DNA from: Clostridia bacterium
GTDB taxonomy: Bacteria > Bacillota > Clostridia > Oscillospirales > CAG-272
Direction: 5' to 3'
Assembly: GCA_900753285.1 (NCBI GenBank)
Contig: CAADYN010000125.1
Location: 1 to 8,107, forward strand
Length of the DNA stretch: 8,107 nt
The notes below the pieces were generated by a model, which did no database searches, was not told the origin of the DNA, and saw only the letters and a list, made by a program, of their open reading frames with translations. Every line of letters starts with the position of its first letter. The first letter of the stretch is position 1. A program made the translations under genes and the position numbers. Of the stretch, positions 1-6,379 are shown piece after piece.

Positions 1-254
1 AGACAAGCACCGCCGCTCTCGTTATGGTGTTCGTGATGCTGCCGTTCTTCCTGCTTGCGATGTATGAGAAAAACGGACAGCCTCTTGAAAAGGTGGTGCG
101 GAATATGGCAAACGTCCTCTTTATCAGACCGAAGAAAAGACCGTACCGAACAAAAAACTTCTATACAGTACTTGAAAAACAAAATGAACTCGACAAGGAG
201 GTGTACGCGATTGTCAGCGGGAAAGCTCACACGAAGCGAACAAAAACAAATTGA
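1..254 (+). CDS. prgI: PrgI family mobile element protein, 3' part
   Basis: This is the C-terminal part of a PrgI-family protein, a small inner-membrane component of Gram-positive conjugation channels that sits just upstream of the VirB4 ATPase gene. The reading frame is open from base 3, and its start lies outside the window. The visible part begins with a hydrophobic membrane segment (TAALVMVFVMLPFFLLAMY). A basic stretch follows, with the family-typical RPKKRPYRTKNFY pattern and then a short charged tail. The first ATG visible in frame is at 24, but it lies inside the membrane segment and is probably not the start. The last 44 bases overlap the following virB4 gene and contain its ribosome binding site, so the two genes are probably translationally coupled. 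The assignment rests on the motif pattern and the gene order; the exact role in the channel is inferred from the family. Confidence 0.85.
   Translation, partial: TSTAALVMVFVMLPFFLLAMYEKNGQPLEKVVRNMANVLFIRPKKRPYRTKNFYTVLEKQNELDKEVYAIVSGKAHTKRTKTN
195..213 (+). promoter_or_regulatory. Ribosome binding site and TTG start of virB4
   Basis: AAGGAGG at 195-201 is followed by a 9-base spacer and an in-frame TTG at 211. This near-perfect Shine-Dalgarno sequence lies inside the prgI reading frame. Homologous VirB4-like proteins of this family, from memory, begin shortly before the LTR-x-EQKQ motif, which is residues 6-12 from this start. The alternative ATG at 184 lies upstream of the Shine-Dalgarno sequence and would add residues that just read prgI sequence in another frame. 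Confidence 0.7.
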
Positions 255-2589
255 AGCCGTTATCGCAAAACACAAGAATGCCGATAAGCGAAAGATGTCA
301 GCGCAGGACTCCATTCCGTTTCAAAGAATGTTCCCGGATGGAATCTGCCGCACAGGTGACAACAGTTATACGAAAACCATACGTTTTGACGACATCAACT
401 ATATGTTAAACACAAACGAAGACAAAACCGCAATATTTGACGGATGGTGCGACTTTCTGAACTATTTTGACAGCTCTATCGGCTTCCAGCTTTCGTTCAT
501 CAACCGCGCCGCTAACCGTGAGAATGCGTATGAACATATCTGCATACCGCCGCAAGGGGACGAATTTGACGAAATCCGCGCGGAATATACGGATATGCTG
601 CGAAATCAGCTCTCTAAAGGAAATAACGGACTTATCAAGACAAAGTATCTCACGTTTTCCATCGAAGCGGAGAATCTTAAAACGGCAAAACCGAAGCTTG
701 AACGTATTGAGACGGACATTCTGAACAACTTTAAAAGACTCGGCGTTTCCGCAGAAGTTCTTGACGGTCATAGGCGACTGGAGCTGCTGTACGATATATT
801 CCATATGGACGAGCAGATACCGTTTCGCTTTTCTTGGGACTGGCTCGCTCCATCCGGCTTGTCGGTGAAAGACTTCATCGCGCCGTCTTCTTTTTCGTTC
901 CGTGAGAGCAGGTACTTCCGCATGGGAGAGAAAATCGGAACAGCGTCCTTCCTGCAAATTCTCGCTCCCGAGCTGAACGACCGTATGCTTGCGGACTTTC
1001 TTGATATGGACAGCTCACTTGTCGTTACCATGCACGTGCGCTCCGTCGATCAGATTACGGCTATCAAAACCATCAAGCGAAAGATAACAGACCTCGATAA
1101 AAGTGTGATTGACGAGCAGAAAAAAGCATTCCGCGGCGGATACGATATGGAAATTCTTCCGTCCGACCTTGCCACATACGGAAACGAAGCAAAAAAGCTC
1201 CTGCAAGACCTGCAAAGCCGCAACGAGCGTATGTTTATGCTGACTTTTCTTGTACTGAATATAGCGGACACCACAACAAAACTCGATAACTTCGTGTTCC
1301 AGGCAGCTTCTATCGCACAGAAATACAACTGCATTCTCACAAAGCTCGACTTTCAGCAGGAAGAAGGACTTATGAGCAGCCTGCCGCTTGGACTAAACAA
1401 AATCGAAATTCAGAGGGGATTAACAACTTCTTCTACGGCTGTTTTCATTCCGTTTACGACCCAGGAGCTTTTCCAGAACGGAAGTGAAGCGCTGTACTGC
1501 GGTATCAACGCTCTTTCAAACAACCTCATTATGGTTGATCGAAAATACCTCAAGAACCCAAACGGCATGATACTCGGCACACCCGGAAGCGGCAAATCTT
1601 TCTCGGCAAAGCGGGAGATTGCAAATGTGTTCCTTGTCACGGACGACGACATAATCATATGCGACCCCGAATCGGAGTACGGGACACTCGTGGAAAGGCT
1701 GCGCGGACAGGTGATACATATCTCCCCGACAAGCACGGATTACGTCAATCCCATGGATTTAAACCTCAACTACAGCGATGATGAATCCCCGCTCAGCTTG
1801 AAATCTGACTTCATTTTATCCCTGTGCGAGCTTATCGTAGGCGGAAAAGAAGGACTTCAGCCTGTTGAGAAAACTATCATAGACAGATGCGTAAGGAATG
1901 TGTATCGTGAATATCTTAGCAATCCTACGCCAGAAAAGATGCCGATTCTCGAAGACTTGTATGACGAACTGCGCAGACAGGAGGAAAGAGAAGCTCAATA
2001 TTTAGCAACGGCTCTTGAAATCTACGTCACAGGTTCCTTAAATGTGTTCAACCACAGAACAAACATCAATATCGAAAACCGTATTGTTTCCTTTGATATC
2101 AAGGAGCTCGGCAAACAACTAAAGAAAATCGGTATGCTTATCGTGCAGGACGCAGTTTGGAACCGTGTCACCGTAAACAGAGACGAGCACAAGTCCACAC
2201 GGTACTACATAGACGAGTGCCATCTCCTTTTGAAAGAGGAACAGACGGCGGCATATATGGTGGAAATCTGGAAGAGGTTCCGAAAGTGGGGAGGCATTCC
2301 GACAGGTATCACGCAGAACGTGAAGGACCTCCTCGCTTCAAAAGAGATAGAAAACATCCTTGAAAACTCGGACTATATCTATATGCTGAATCAGGCGGCG
2401 GGAGACAGACAGATTCTCGCACAGAAACTGAACATATCCCCGCATCAGCTCTCGTATGTGACTCACAGCGGCGAAGGTGAAGGACTGCTATTTTATGGGT
2501 CAACGATTCTTCCGTTTGTGGATCATTTTCCGAAAGATACGGAGCTGTATAAACTAATGACGACCAAATTAGGTGAAAAGAAAGAATAA
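211..2589 (+). CDS. virB4: VirB4-like conjugal transfer ATPase (CD1110 / TraE type)
   Basis: This gene encodes a cytoplasmic, membrane-associated ATPase that powers assembly of the type IV secretion channel and DNA transfer; the product is 792 residues from the TTG start. The N-terminal half is the TraE/VirB4 domain, with SAQDSIPFQRMFPDGICR near residues 25-45 and NNGLIKTKYLTF further on. The C-terminal half is a RecA-like/FtsK-HerA ATPase domain. Its Walker A is GTPGSGKS at residues 456-463, followed by an acidic CDPESEY segment with Asp 485. The Walker B is YYIDECH, with Asp 668 and Glu 669. A TQN motif with Gln 702 fits the conserved glutamine of this ATPase group. Length and motif order are normal, so the gene looks intact. 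It overlaps prgI by 44 bases and is followed after 13 bases by an antirepressor gene, an addition to the core transfer gene order. The RefSeq family for such proteins is named after CD1110 of C. difficile; that match is from memory. Confidence 0.95.
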   Translation: MSAGKLTRSEQKQIEAVIAKHKNADKRKMSAQDSIPFQRMFPDGICRTGDNSYTKTIRFDDINYMLNTNEDKTAIFDGWCDFLNYFDSSIGFQLSFINRAANRENAYEHICIPPQGDEFDEIRAEYTDMLRNQLSKGNNGLIKTKYLTFSIEAENLKTAKPKLERIETDILNNFKRLGVSAEVLDGHRRLELLYDIFHMDEQIPFRFSWDWLAPSGLSVKDFIAPSSFSFRESRYFRMGEKIGTASFLQILAPELNDRMLADFLDMDSSLVVTMHVRSVDQITAIKTIKRKITDLDKSVIDEQKKAFRGGYDMEILPSDLATYGNEAKKLLQDLQSRNERMFMLTFLVLNIADTTTKLDNFVFQAASIAQKYNCILTKLDFQQEEGLMSSLPLGLNKIEIQRGLTTSSTAVFIPFTTQELFQNGSEALYCGINALSNNLIMVDRKYLKNPNGMILGTPGSGKSFSAKREIANVFLVTDDDIIICDPESEYGTLVERLRGQVIHISPTSTDYVNPMDLNLNYSDDESPLSLKSDFILSLCELIVGGKEGLQPVEKTIIDRCVRNVYREYLSNPTPEKMPILEDLYDELRRQEEREAQYLATALEIYVTGSLNVFNHRTNINIENRIVSFDIKELGKQLKKIGMLIVQDAVWNRVTVNRDEHKSTRYYIDECHLLLKEEQTAAYMVEIWKRFRKWGGIPTGITQNVKDLLASKEIENILENSDYIYMLNQAAGDRQILAQKLNISPHQLSYVTHSGEGEGLLFYGSTILPFVDHFPKDTELYKLMTTKLGEKKE

Positions 2590-2602
2590 GGAAAAGAGAG
2601 GT

Positions 2603-3349
2603 ATGAATATGGAAAGCAAAATGAAGGTATTTGAAAACAAAGAATTCGGATTTGTTCGGACAGTTATGGTAGGAAACGAGCCGTGGTTTGTGGGAAAGGA
2701 TGTAGCTGCCGCACTAGGGTACAAGAATCCGCAGGAAGCTGTCAGAACACACATTTTTGATGAGGATAAAGGGGTGAGCGAAATCCTCACCCCCGGCGGC
2801 ACACAGAAATTGACAGTAATCAATGAGTCCGGCTTATACAGTCTCATTTTAGCAAGCAAGATACCGTCTGCACGAACATTCAAAAAATGGGTAACATCGG
2901 AAATTCTCCCGACAATCCGCAGACACGGCGCATACATATCCGATCCACTGATGCAGAAGATGGCGGATAACCCCGGTTTGCTTGAGAAAATCGTCGAAAC
3001 CATGATGTACGAGAGAAACCGAGCGGACAACCTTTCCGAAAAGCTGAACGAAGCACAGCCGAAAGCGGACTATTTTGATTCTTTTGTGAATCCCGCGAAC
3101 TGCACCAACATCAGAGACACCGCAAAGGAGCTTGGCGTGCCGGAGAAAACATTCTGCAAATTCCTGCAAAACGAAAAGTATCTCTATCGCTGCCCTGCCG
3201 GAAACCTCATGCCGTACAGCAAAAAGAGCAACGCAGGACTGTTCGTGGTGCGCGATTACTACCGCTGCGGTCATTTTGGAACATACACCCTCATCACGCC
3301 GAGCGGAAAAAAACTGTTCCGTATGCTGTTTGGTCAGGTGGGAATGTGA
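2603..3349 (+). CDS. BRO family / phage antirepressor protein (Bro-N plus KilAC-like domain)
   Basis: The predicted product is a DNA-binding regulator of the phage antirepressor type, 248 residues long. Residues 9-107 are a clear Bro-N domain: VFENKEFGFVRTV, then PWFVGKDVAAALGY (27-40), KNPQEA, TPGGTQ (63-68), ESGLYSLI (75-82) and FKKWVTSEILPTIR (93-106). A linker at about 112-150 is charged and helical. Residues from about 150 resemble the KilAC antirepressor C-terminal domain: a helix-turn-helix-like stretch (RDTAKELGVPEKTFCKFL), then LITPSGKKLF near the end. The start could be ATG 2603 (AAGGA 10 bases upstream) or ATG 2609 (GAGAGG 7 bases upstream); the difference is two residues. In phages such proteins counter repressors or act as regulators. 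Here the gene sits inside the transfer operon, between virB4 and the CD1108-type hydrolase gene, so a role in controlling the ICE or other resident elements is plausible but only inferred. Confidence 0.9.
   Translation: MNMESKMKVFENKEFGFVRTVMVGNEPWFVGKDVAAALGYKNPQEAVRTHIFDEDKGVSEILTPGGTQKLTVINESGLYSLILASKIPSARTFKKWVTSEILPTIRRHGAYISDPLMQKMADNPGLLEKIVETMMYERNRADNLSEKLNEAQPKADYFDSFVNPANCTNIRDTAKELGVPEKTFCKFLQNEKYLYRCPAGNLMPYSKKSNAGLFVVRDYYRCGHFGTYTLITPSGKKLFRMLFGQVGM
2771..2793 (+). repeat. Perfect inverted repeat inside the Bro-N coding region
   Basis: GGGGTGAG at 2771-2778 and CTCACCCC at 2786-2793 are exact reverse complements separated by a 7-base loop. The RNA could form a strong GC-rich hairpin. 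There is no T-run after it, so it does not look like an intrinsic terminator. It lies wholly within codons for the Bro-N segment around KGVSEILTPGG, so it may be a by-product of protein sequence and codon choice. Confidence 0.5.
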
Positions 3350-3350
3350 A

Positions 3351-3369
3351 AAGGAGGAGCTGTCATATG
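3351..3369 (+). promoter_or_regulatory. Ribosome binding site deciding the start at 3367
   Basis: AAGGAGG at 3351-3357 lies 9 bases before ATG 3367. A GTG at 3346 is in the same frame but overlaps the stop region of the previous gene and has no such site upstream. ATG 3367 is therefore preferred. Confidence 0.7.
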
Positions 3370-3993
3370 AAATATACCTATAGAACCTGCTGTCATCCTG
3401 CGCTTGGCAGAATCCGCACTATCTGCGACGGGAAAATGCTCATGCTCTGTGCAGGCGACCTAGGACATATGCTCGGCTTTAAGAATCCTGAAGAATATAT
3501 AAAAAAGCTCTGCCCGCATATGAGAAAGTATGCATACCCCGGAATGGAGAAAAAGATGTACTTTGCAAATGCCGCGGAAGTCGATGGTTTGCTCGCGGAA
3601 ACAGATAGCAGAAGTGCGGATATGCTTGAATACTGGCTGTGCAATACTGTAATTCCGGATATTTTCGGAGAATGCCGTGACAGAGAAGCCGAGACAGGTC
3701 TTTATCTGATTCATGCGCGTGACTACTGCCGGTACGTGTTTGATATTCTGAAAACGTGCCGCTGTCTGTATGTTCTCGCAAACACTGTATCGGAGACAGA
3801 AGCAAGCGATTCCGCGAAATACTGCGCCGAGGTGATGCTGGGACAGTGCGCGGAAACATTGGCGGCGTATGGATTTTCCCTGGAAGATATGGAGTGTGCG
3901 CAACGAGAGAAAATTGAAGCTTTGTTTGAGCATGACGTGATCTCCCCTGAGGAAGGCGGATATTTCCCGTGTAACCCCTATGCCGAAGCGTAA
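3367..3993 (+). CDS. Cysteine-rich protein with a divergent Bro-N-like N-terminus
   Basis: This 208-residue protein is not recognised by name, but its N-terminal ~100 residues align by eye with the Bro-N domain of the preceding gene product. Without any gap, residues 17-43 match residues 19-45 of the neighbour at R-T, G, D, L-G, K-N-P and E. Further on, Trp 90 and Pro 97 keep the same seven-residue spacing as Trp 96 and Pro 103 there. The TPGG segment and most Bro-N core residues are lost, so it is either a rapidly diverged paralogue or a distant subfamily. The C-terminal half (about 105-208) is helical in appearance and has no recognised domain. The protein contains 14 cysteines, which is unusually many, spread along the whole length. 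It has no signal peptide or membrane segment, so it should be cytoplasmic. The gene follows the antirepressor gene by 17 bases, and its last 14 bases overlap the start of the hydrolase gene. A DNA-binding or Bro-modulating role is inference. Confidence 0.75.
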   Translation: MKYTYRTCCHPALGRIRTICDGKMLMLCAGDLGHMLGFKNPEEYIKKLCPHMRKYAYPGMEKKMYFANAAEVDGLLAETDSRSADMLEYWLCNTVIPDIFGECRDREAETGLYLIHARDYCRYVFDILKTCRCLYVLANTVSETEASDSAKYCAEVMLGQCAETLAAYGFSLEDMECAQREKIEALFEHDVISPEEGGYFPCNPYAEA

Positions 3994-5473
3994 CATTCGT
4001 CTGGAGTTTACCGAAGAAGAGCGGCAGAATCCATCCCTAAAAAAGCCGATACGCAAAGCAGAGAAAGCCGCAGAAAAGCTCGATAAAGCAAAAGCCAAAC
4101 TCCCCACCAAAATCAACGGACAGGAGCAAAAGCCGCCGTCAAAGCTTGTCCACATCACAGCCGATACTCCGATTGACGTGCTCGCCACACAGTTCCACCG
4201 TGAAGCAAAGGATTCAGACAATACCGCCGCAGAAGCCGTGGATGCCGGAATCGGTATTTTGCAGACGATGCGCGAGGTGTCGTACCACCAAAAACTGAAG
4301 CCGTACCGAGCCGCAGTGCGTGCAGAGAAAAAAGTGGACGTTGCTAACCTTAGCGTACTCGGAAAGGAAACGCAGGAGATAACAAAAAGCTCCCGAATGC
4401 AGCAGAAACGGTACATCAAAAGGGAGTACATGAAAGCAAAACGCTCATCCGAAAATACCGCTAAAGCATCCGAAATAGCGGCACGTGCGGCGGCAGATAC
4501 GGCTGAAAAAGCAAAACAGGCAGTAGAGTTTGTCCGCGCTCATCCGAAAGGCGTGGTTATCGCACTTGCCATAGTTCTTGTACTGCTCATTTTCACCTCG
4601 CTCGTTTCTTCGTGTTCCGTTATGCTTGAGGGAATGCTTGGCGGCATCGGTGCTTCCACATACCAAAGCAAGGAGGAAGATATGCTTGAAGCGGAGGCGG
4701 TATACCGCGCGATGGAGGAAGAACTACAGTATACGCTTGATAATTATGAGCTGCTTTATCCCGGATATGATGAATACCGAATTACGGGAGAAGTGAGTGG
4801 ACACGACCCGTATGTCCTGACTTCCATCCTCTCGGCAATGTACGGAAAGTACACCATAGAAGATGTGCATGACACGCTTGAGAGAATATTCTCACTGCAA
4901 TATCTGCTTGAAGAAAGAGTACGCAGAGGTGTTTGTACGGTAAAGCTCACTGTGAAGCCGCTGGAAGATATAGCAAAGTCAATTCTGACGGACGAGCAGT
5001 ACGAGAGGTACAAGCTCTATATGGAGACAAAAGGGAACTATCCCGAGCTGTTTTCATCCGAACAAACCATTGCGGTCATGAGTATGCCGCTCGCTGAATC
5101 CGACACATTCACAAAAGTCAAAGCGGAAGCGGAAAAATTCCTCGGCTGTCCATACGTCTGGGGCGGCAGCTCTCCCGAAACATCCTTTGACTGCTCCGGA
5201 TTTGTCTCTTGGGTATACAACCATTCGGGATGGAGTATAGGAAGATGCACCGCGCAGGGACTGTACAATATCTGCACTCCCGTGTCCGAAGGCGAAGTAC
5301 AGCCGGGAGATCTTGTGTTTTTCAAGGGAACCTACGCTACATACGGTGTATCTCACGTCGGAATCTACGTGGGAAATGCGGAAATGCTGCACTGCGGAGA
5401 TCCGATTTCCTATGCCGACCTGACTCTGCCGTACTGGAAACAGCACTTTTTCGCATACGGAAGACTGCCTTAA
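3980..5473 (+). CDS. CD1108 family membrane-anchored NlpC/P60 peptidoglycan hydrolase
   Basis: This is a 497-residue cell-wall hydrolase of the conjugation apparatus, expected to cut peptide stems locally so the channel can cross the wall. The N-terminal ~190 residues are cytoplasmic, rich in Lys and Ala with heptad-like KAEKAAEKLDKAKAKL, and include the family-typical LEFTEEE and PPSKL segments. One membrane segment spans about 191-212 (VVIALAIVLVLLIFTSLVSSC). The external region contains YPGYDEYR and HDPYVLTSILSAMYG, conserved in the family from memory. The C-terminal NlpC/P60 domain covers about 376-497: YVWGGSSP, catalytic Cys 405 in DCSGFVSW, His 459 in SHVGIYVG and His 471 in LHCGD as the likely third residue. 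The linker between the membrane-proximal region and the catalytic domain seems shorter than in homologues I recall. ATG 3980 has no good Shine-Dalgarno sequence close by and overlaps the upstream gene by 14 bases, suggesting translational coupling. The gene looks intact. Confidence 0.93.
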   Translation: MPKRNIRLEFTEEERQNPSLKKPIRKAEKAAEKLDKAKAKLPTKINGQEQKPPSKLVHITADTPIDVLATQFHREAKDSDNTAAEAVDAGIGILQTMREVSYHQKLKPYRAAVRAEKKVDVANLSVLGKETQEITKSSRMQQKRYIKREYMKAKRSSENTAKASEIAARAAADTAEKAKQAVEFVRAHPKGVVIALAIVLVLLIFTSLVSSCSVMLEGMLGGIGASTYQSKEEDMLEAEAVYRAMEEELQYTLDNYELLYPGYDEYRITGEVSGHDPYVLTSILSAMYGKYTIEDVHDTLERIFSLQYLLEERVRRGVCTVKLTVKPLEDIAKSILTDEQYERYKLYMETKGNYPELFSSEQTIAVMSMPLAESDTFTKVKAEAEKFLGCPYVWGGSSPETSFDCSGFVSWVYNHSGWSIGRCTAQGLYNICTPVSEGEVQPGDLVFFKGTYATYGVSHVGIYVGNAEMLHCGDPISYADLTLPYWKQHFFAYGRLP

Positions 5474-5489
5474 GGCTGAAAGGAGAATT

Positions 5490-5693
5490 ATGAATCCCAA
5501 AATATCCAAACTGAAAGCGGAGAAAGAGAAGAATCTCAAAAAAATCGCTGACATGAACGCAAGAAACGAAGAAATCGACAAGCTGATTACGGAGCTCGAA
5601 AACCTTGATATAATCGGACTTGTGCGTGAGTGCCGCATTACACCCGAGGAGCTTGCGAAACTGCTCAAAAACATCACGGAGGAAAAAGCATGA
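5490..5693 (+). CDS. DUF4315 family protein
   Basis: This small protein of 67 residues matches DUF4315, a family found between the CD1108-type and CD1107-type genes in ICEs of this group; its biochemical role is unknown. It begins MNPKISKLKAEKEKNLKKIA and is almost entirely charged coiled coil up to about residue 38. It ends with a short helix around RECRITPEELAKLL, the more conserved part of the family. There is no signal peptide or membrane segment. AAGGAGA immediately upstream (from 5480) serves ATG 5490. The gap to the previous gene is 16 bases, and the stop codon overlaps the next start as ATGA, so co-translation is likely. It could be a cytosolic partner or adaptor for its neighbours, but this is inferred only from the constant gene order. 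Confidence 0.88.
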   Translation: MNPKISKLKAEKEKNLKKIADMNARNEEIDKLITELENLDIIGLVRECRITPEELAKLLKNITEEKA

Positions 5694-6379
5694 CGAAAAG
5701 AATCCTTTCGCTGACACTTACTCTTATTTGTATCACCCTGTTCTGCCTGCCGTCCTATGCAATGTCTGAACCTGACGCGGAAGAAACCTACCCGCCGCTC
5801 ACGGAAGAGGGAAACATGACGGTGACGGACGACATATATCAGCTCATTGTCGAGAAAATCACGCAGACGGGAGAGGACGGAGCGGAAGTTATCGAGACGA
5901 CTGTGATTGAAAACAAGCAGTTCATCACGGTTCACACACGTTCAGGTGCTGAATTTTACATCATAATCGACCGAAGCCGTGACAGCGAGAATGTGTATTT
6001 TCTAAATCAGGTGGATGATGAGGACCTGTTCGCTCTGCTTGAAGCTAACGACTCTGCAACGCCATGCACCTGTGCGGAAAAATGTGCGGCGGGTGAAGTG
6101 AATACCGAATGTGCCGTGTGCAGGATGAATATGAAGTCTTGTACGGGGAAAGAAGTGCAAAAAGCGGAGGTAACGGAAACTTCGCCGGAGCCTGAGCAGA
6201 AAAAAGCAAATCCTATGCCGATTGTCGTTCTCATTCTGCTGATCGGCGGAGGCGCGGCTGTGTATTTCTTAAAATTCCGCAAGAGCAAGCCGAAAACAAG
6301 CGGAACAACGGACCTTGACGATTACGACTACGGAGAAGAAGATGAAACGGAATACGAAGGAGATGAAGAAAATGAGTAA
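5690..6379 (+). CDS. CD1107 family mobile element protein (DUF4366)
   Basis: This is a 229-residue exported, membrane-anchored protein of the transfer operon; its molecular function is not established. Residues 1-24 form a signal peptide with a basic start, a hydrophobic core and a likely cleavage after PSYA. The external domain runs to about 170. It includes an ITVHTRSGAEFYIIIDR-type stretch near 79-95 and the NVYFLNQVDDEDLFALL segment at 101-117, both typical of the family from memory. A cluster of six cysteines follows at 126, 128, 132, 141, 144 and 151, which could bind metal or form disulfides. A Glu/Pro/Lys-rich linker leads to a membrane segment at about 176-194 (PIVVLILLIGGGAAVYFL), then a basic stop-transfer stretch and a very acidic Asp/Glu/Tyr tail in the cytoplasm. 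The start is fixed by GGAGG at 5678-5682, 7 bases before ATG 5690. The gene overlaps DUF4315 by 4 bases and topB by 8 bases. Confidence 0.9.
   Translation: MTKRILSLTLTLICITLFCLPSYAMSEPDAEETYPPLTEEGNMTVTDDIYQLIVEKITQTGEDGAEVIETTVIENKQFITVHTRSGAEFYIIIDRSRDSENVYFLNQVDDEDLFALLEANDSATPCTCAEKCAAGEVNTECAVCRMNMKSCTGKEVQKAEVTETSPEPEQKKANPMPIVVLILLIGGGAAVYFLKFRKSKPKTSGTTDLDDYDYGEEDETEYEGDEENE

Noticed and set aside
406..957. Long open frame on the minus strand opposite virB4
   Set aside because: It lies wholly inside the strongly supported virB4 frame, shows no recognisable domain and has no separate context; it is a shadow of the + strand gene.
3460..4431. 323-codon open frame on the minus strand
   Set aside because: It covers parts of two well-supported + strand genes, reads as low-complexity Ser/Phe/Cys-rich sequence, and has no motif; the + strand proteins match known families.
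5054..5935. 293-codon open frame on the minus strand
   Set aside because: It spans the catalytic domain of the NlpC/P60 gene, all of the DUF4315 gene and the start of the CD1107-type gene, all of which are supported by motifs and ribosome binding sites.
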